Positions 5,508 to 5,857 of a DNA stretch of 5,857 bases are shown piece after piece; positions within the stretch are counted from its first letter, which is position 1; each line of letters opens with the position of its first letter. Origin of the DNA: an uncultured delta proteobacterium (GTDB lineage Bacteria; Desulfobacterota; Syntrophorhabdia; Syntrophorhabdales; Syntrophorhabdaceae); contig CAIQJW010000206.1 of the NCBI GenBank assembly GCA_903872255.1, positions 1 to 5,857 on the forward strand. The letters run 5' to 3'. The notes beneath the pieces are model-generated. The model saw nothing but the letters and a program-made list of their open reading frames with translations, made no database searches and was not told the origin of the DNA. A program made the translations under genes and the position numbers.

Positions 5508-5857
5508 TTACGGACGCAAAAGCGGGAACAGAATGACGTCCCGTATCGATGCGCTGTCGGTTAAGAGCATCGTCAGCCGGTCAATGCCGACACCCTGCCC
5601 GGCCGTCGGGGGCAATCCATATTCGAGGGCCGTTATATAGTCCTCGTCGAGGGCCGCACCCTCTTCTTTTTCCTTGATCTGCAGCTCGAAACGCTGGAGC
5701 TGGTCTTCCGGGTCATTGAGTTCATTGAAGCCGTTCGCGATCTCCATCCCGGAGATATAGAGCTCGAACCGTTCGGTGATATCCGGATTTTCCGTGTTTC
5801 TCTTGGCGAGCGGAGATACCTCTATGGGATACTGCGTGATAAATGTAGGCTGGATGA
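5508..5857 (-). CDS. lysS: Lysyl-tRNA synthetase class II, C-terminal part (gene runs off the window)
   Basis: Charges tRNA-Lys with lysine in the cytoplasm. The last 115 residues are in the window; the gene continues past base 5857. The fragment opens IQPTFITQYPIEVSPLAKRN, a highly conserved class II LysRS stretch. It continues with ERFELYI, then EIANGFNELNDPEDQ (lysine and ATP site region), then EDYITALEYGLPPTAG. Motif 3 is GQGVGIDR (fragment residues 86-93), with the ATP-binding arginine at 93. It ends with the usual IRDVILFPLLRP. The reading frame is open to the window edge with no sign of damage, so it is cut only by the window boundary. It is first in the lysS-lolC-lolD direction, separated from the permease by 87 nt; its promoter lies outside the window. 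Confidence 0.97.
   Translation of the reverse strand, partial: IQPTFITQYPIEVSPLAKRNTENPDITERFELYISGMEIANGFNELNDPEDQLQRFELQIKEKEEGAALDEDYITALEYGLPPTAGQGVGIDRLTMLLTDSASIRDVILFPLLRP

Overview
This is a compact stretch of a diderm (Gram-negative type) bacterial chromosome. It holds four complete protein genes and the 3' end of a fifth. The Gram-negative call rests on the LolC/E and LolD lipoprotein-export genes, which only make sense in a cell with an outer membrane. Base composition looks roughly balanced by eye. I cannot fix the phylum. The gene types and the lysS-lolC-lolD order would fit Desulfobacterota, Nitrospirota or Omnitrophota-like lineages, but that is a weak inference.

Layout, left to right: (1) On the minus strand, 11-1876, a membrane-anchored CHASE2-sensor class III nucleotide cyclase, predicted to be an adenylate cyclase with all catalytic residues present. 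(2) A 197-nt control region, 1877-2073, between divergent genes. It carries a TATAAT box for the cyclase, an extended -10 box for the rightward gene, and two dyads. (3) On the plus strand, 2074-3447, UDP-glucose 6-dehydrogenase, strikingly close to the animal/plant form of the enzyme; it probably starts at a TTG. (4) A convergent junction, 3443-3545, filled by a long imperfect inverted repeat with 27-nt arms built on the heptamer GTAAATC. The element reaches into the ugd stop codon and ends two bases short of the lolD stop codon. (5) On the minus strand, reading right to left, the end of lysS (class II lysyl-tRNA synthetase), an 87-nt gap, a LolC/E-family permease, and the LolD ATPase, which overlaps the permease gene by 8 nt.

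How the genes fit together: the permease and LolD form an ABC machine that extracts lipoproteins from the inner membrane and hands them to a periplasmic carrier. Only one permease gene is present here, so a homodimeric (LolF-like) permease is likely unless another copy lies elsewhere. Ugd makes UDP-glucuronate for surface or exported polysaccharides. The cyclase would turn an extracytoplasmic signal into cAMP. A link between the cyclase and ugd is suggested only by their shared divergent control region.

I see no CRISPR array, transposase, tRNA, rRNA or convincing riboswitch. All long open frames antisense to these genes look like shadows. I did not find a convincing new multi-gene system. The most unusual object is the palindromic element at 3443-3545, which looks like a member of a dispersed repeat family.
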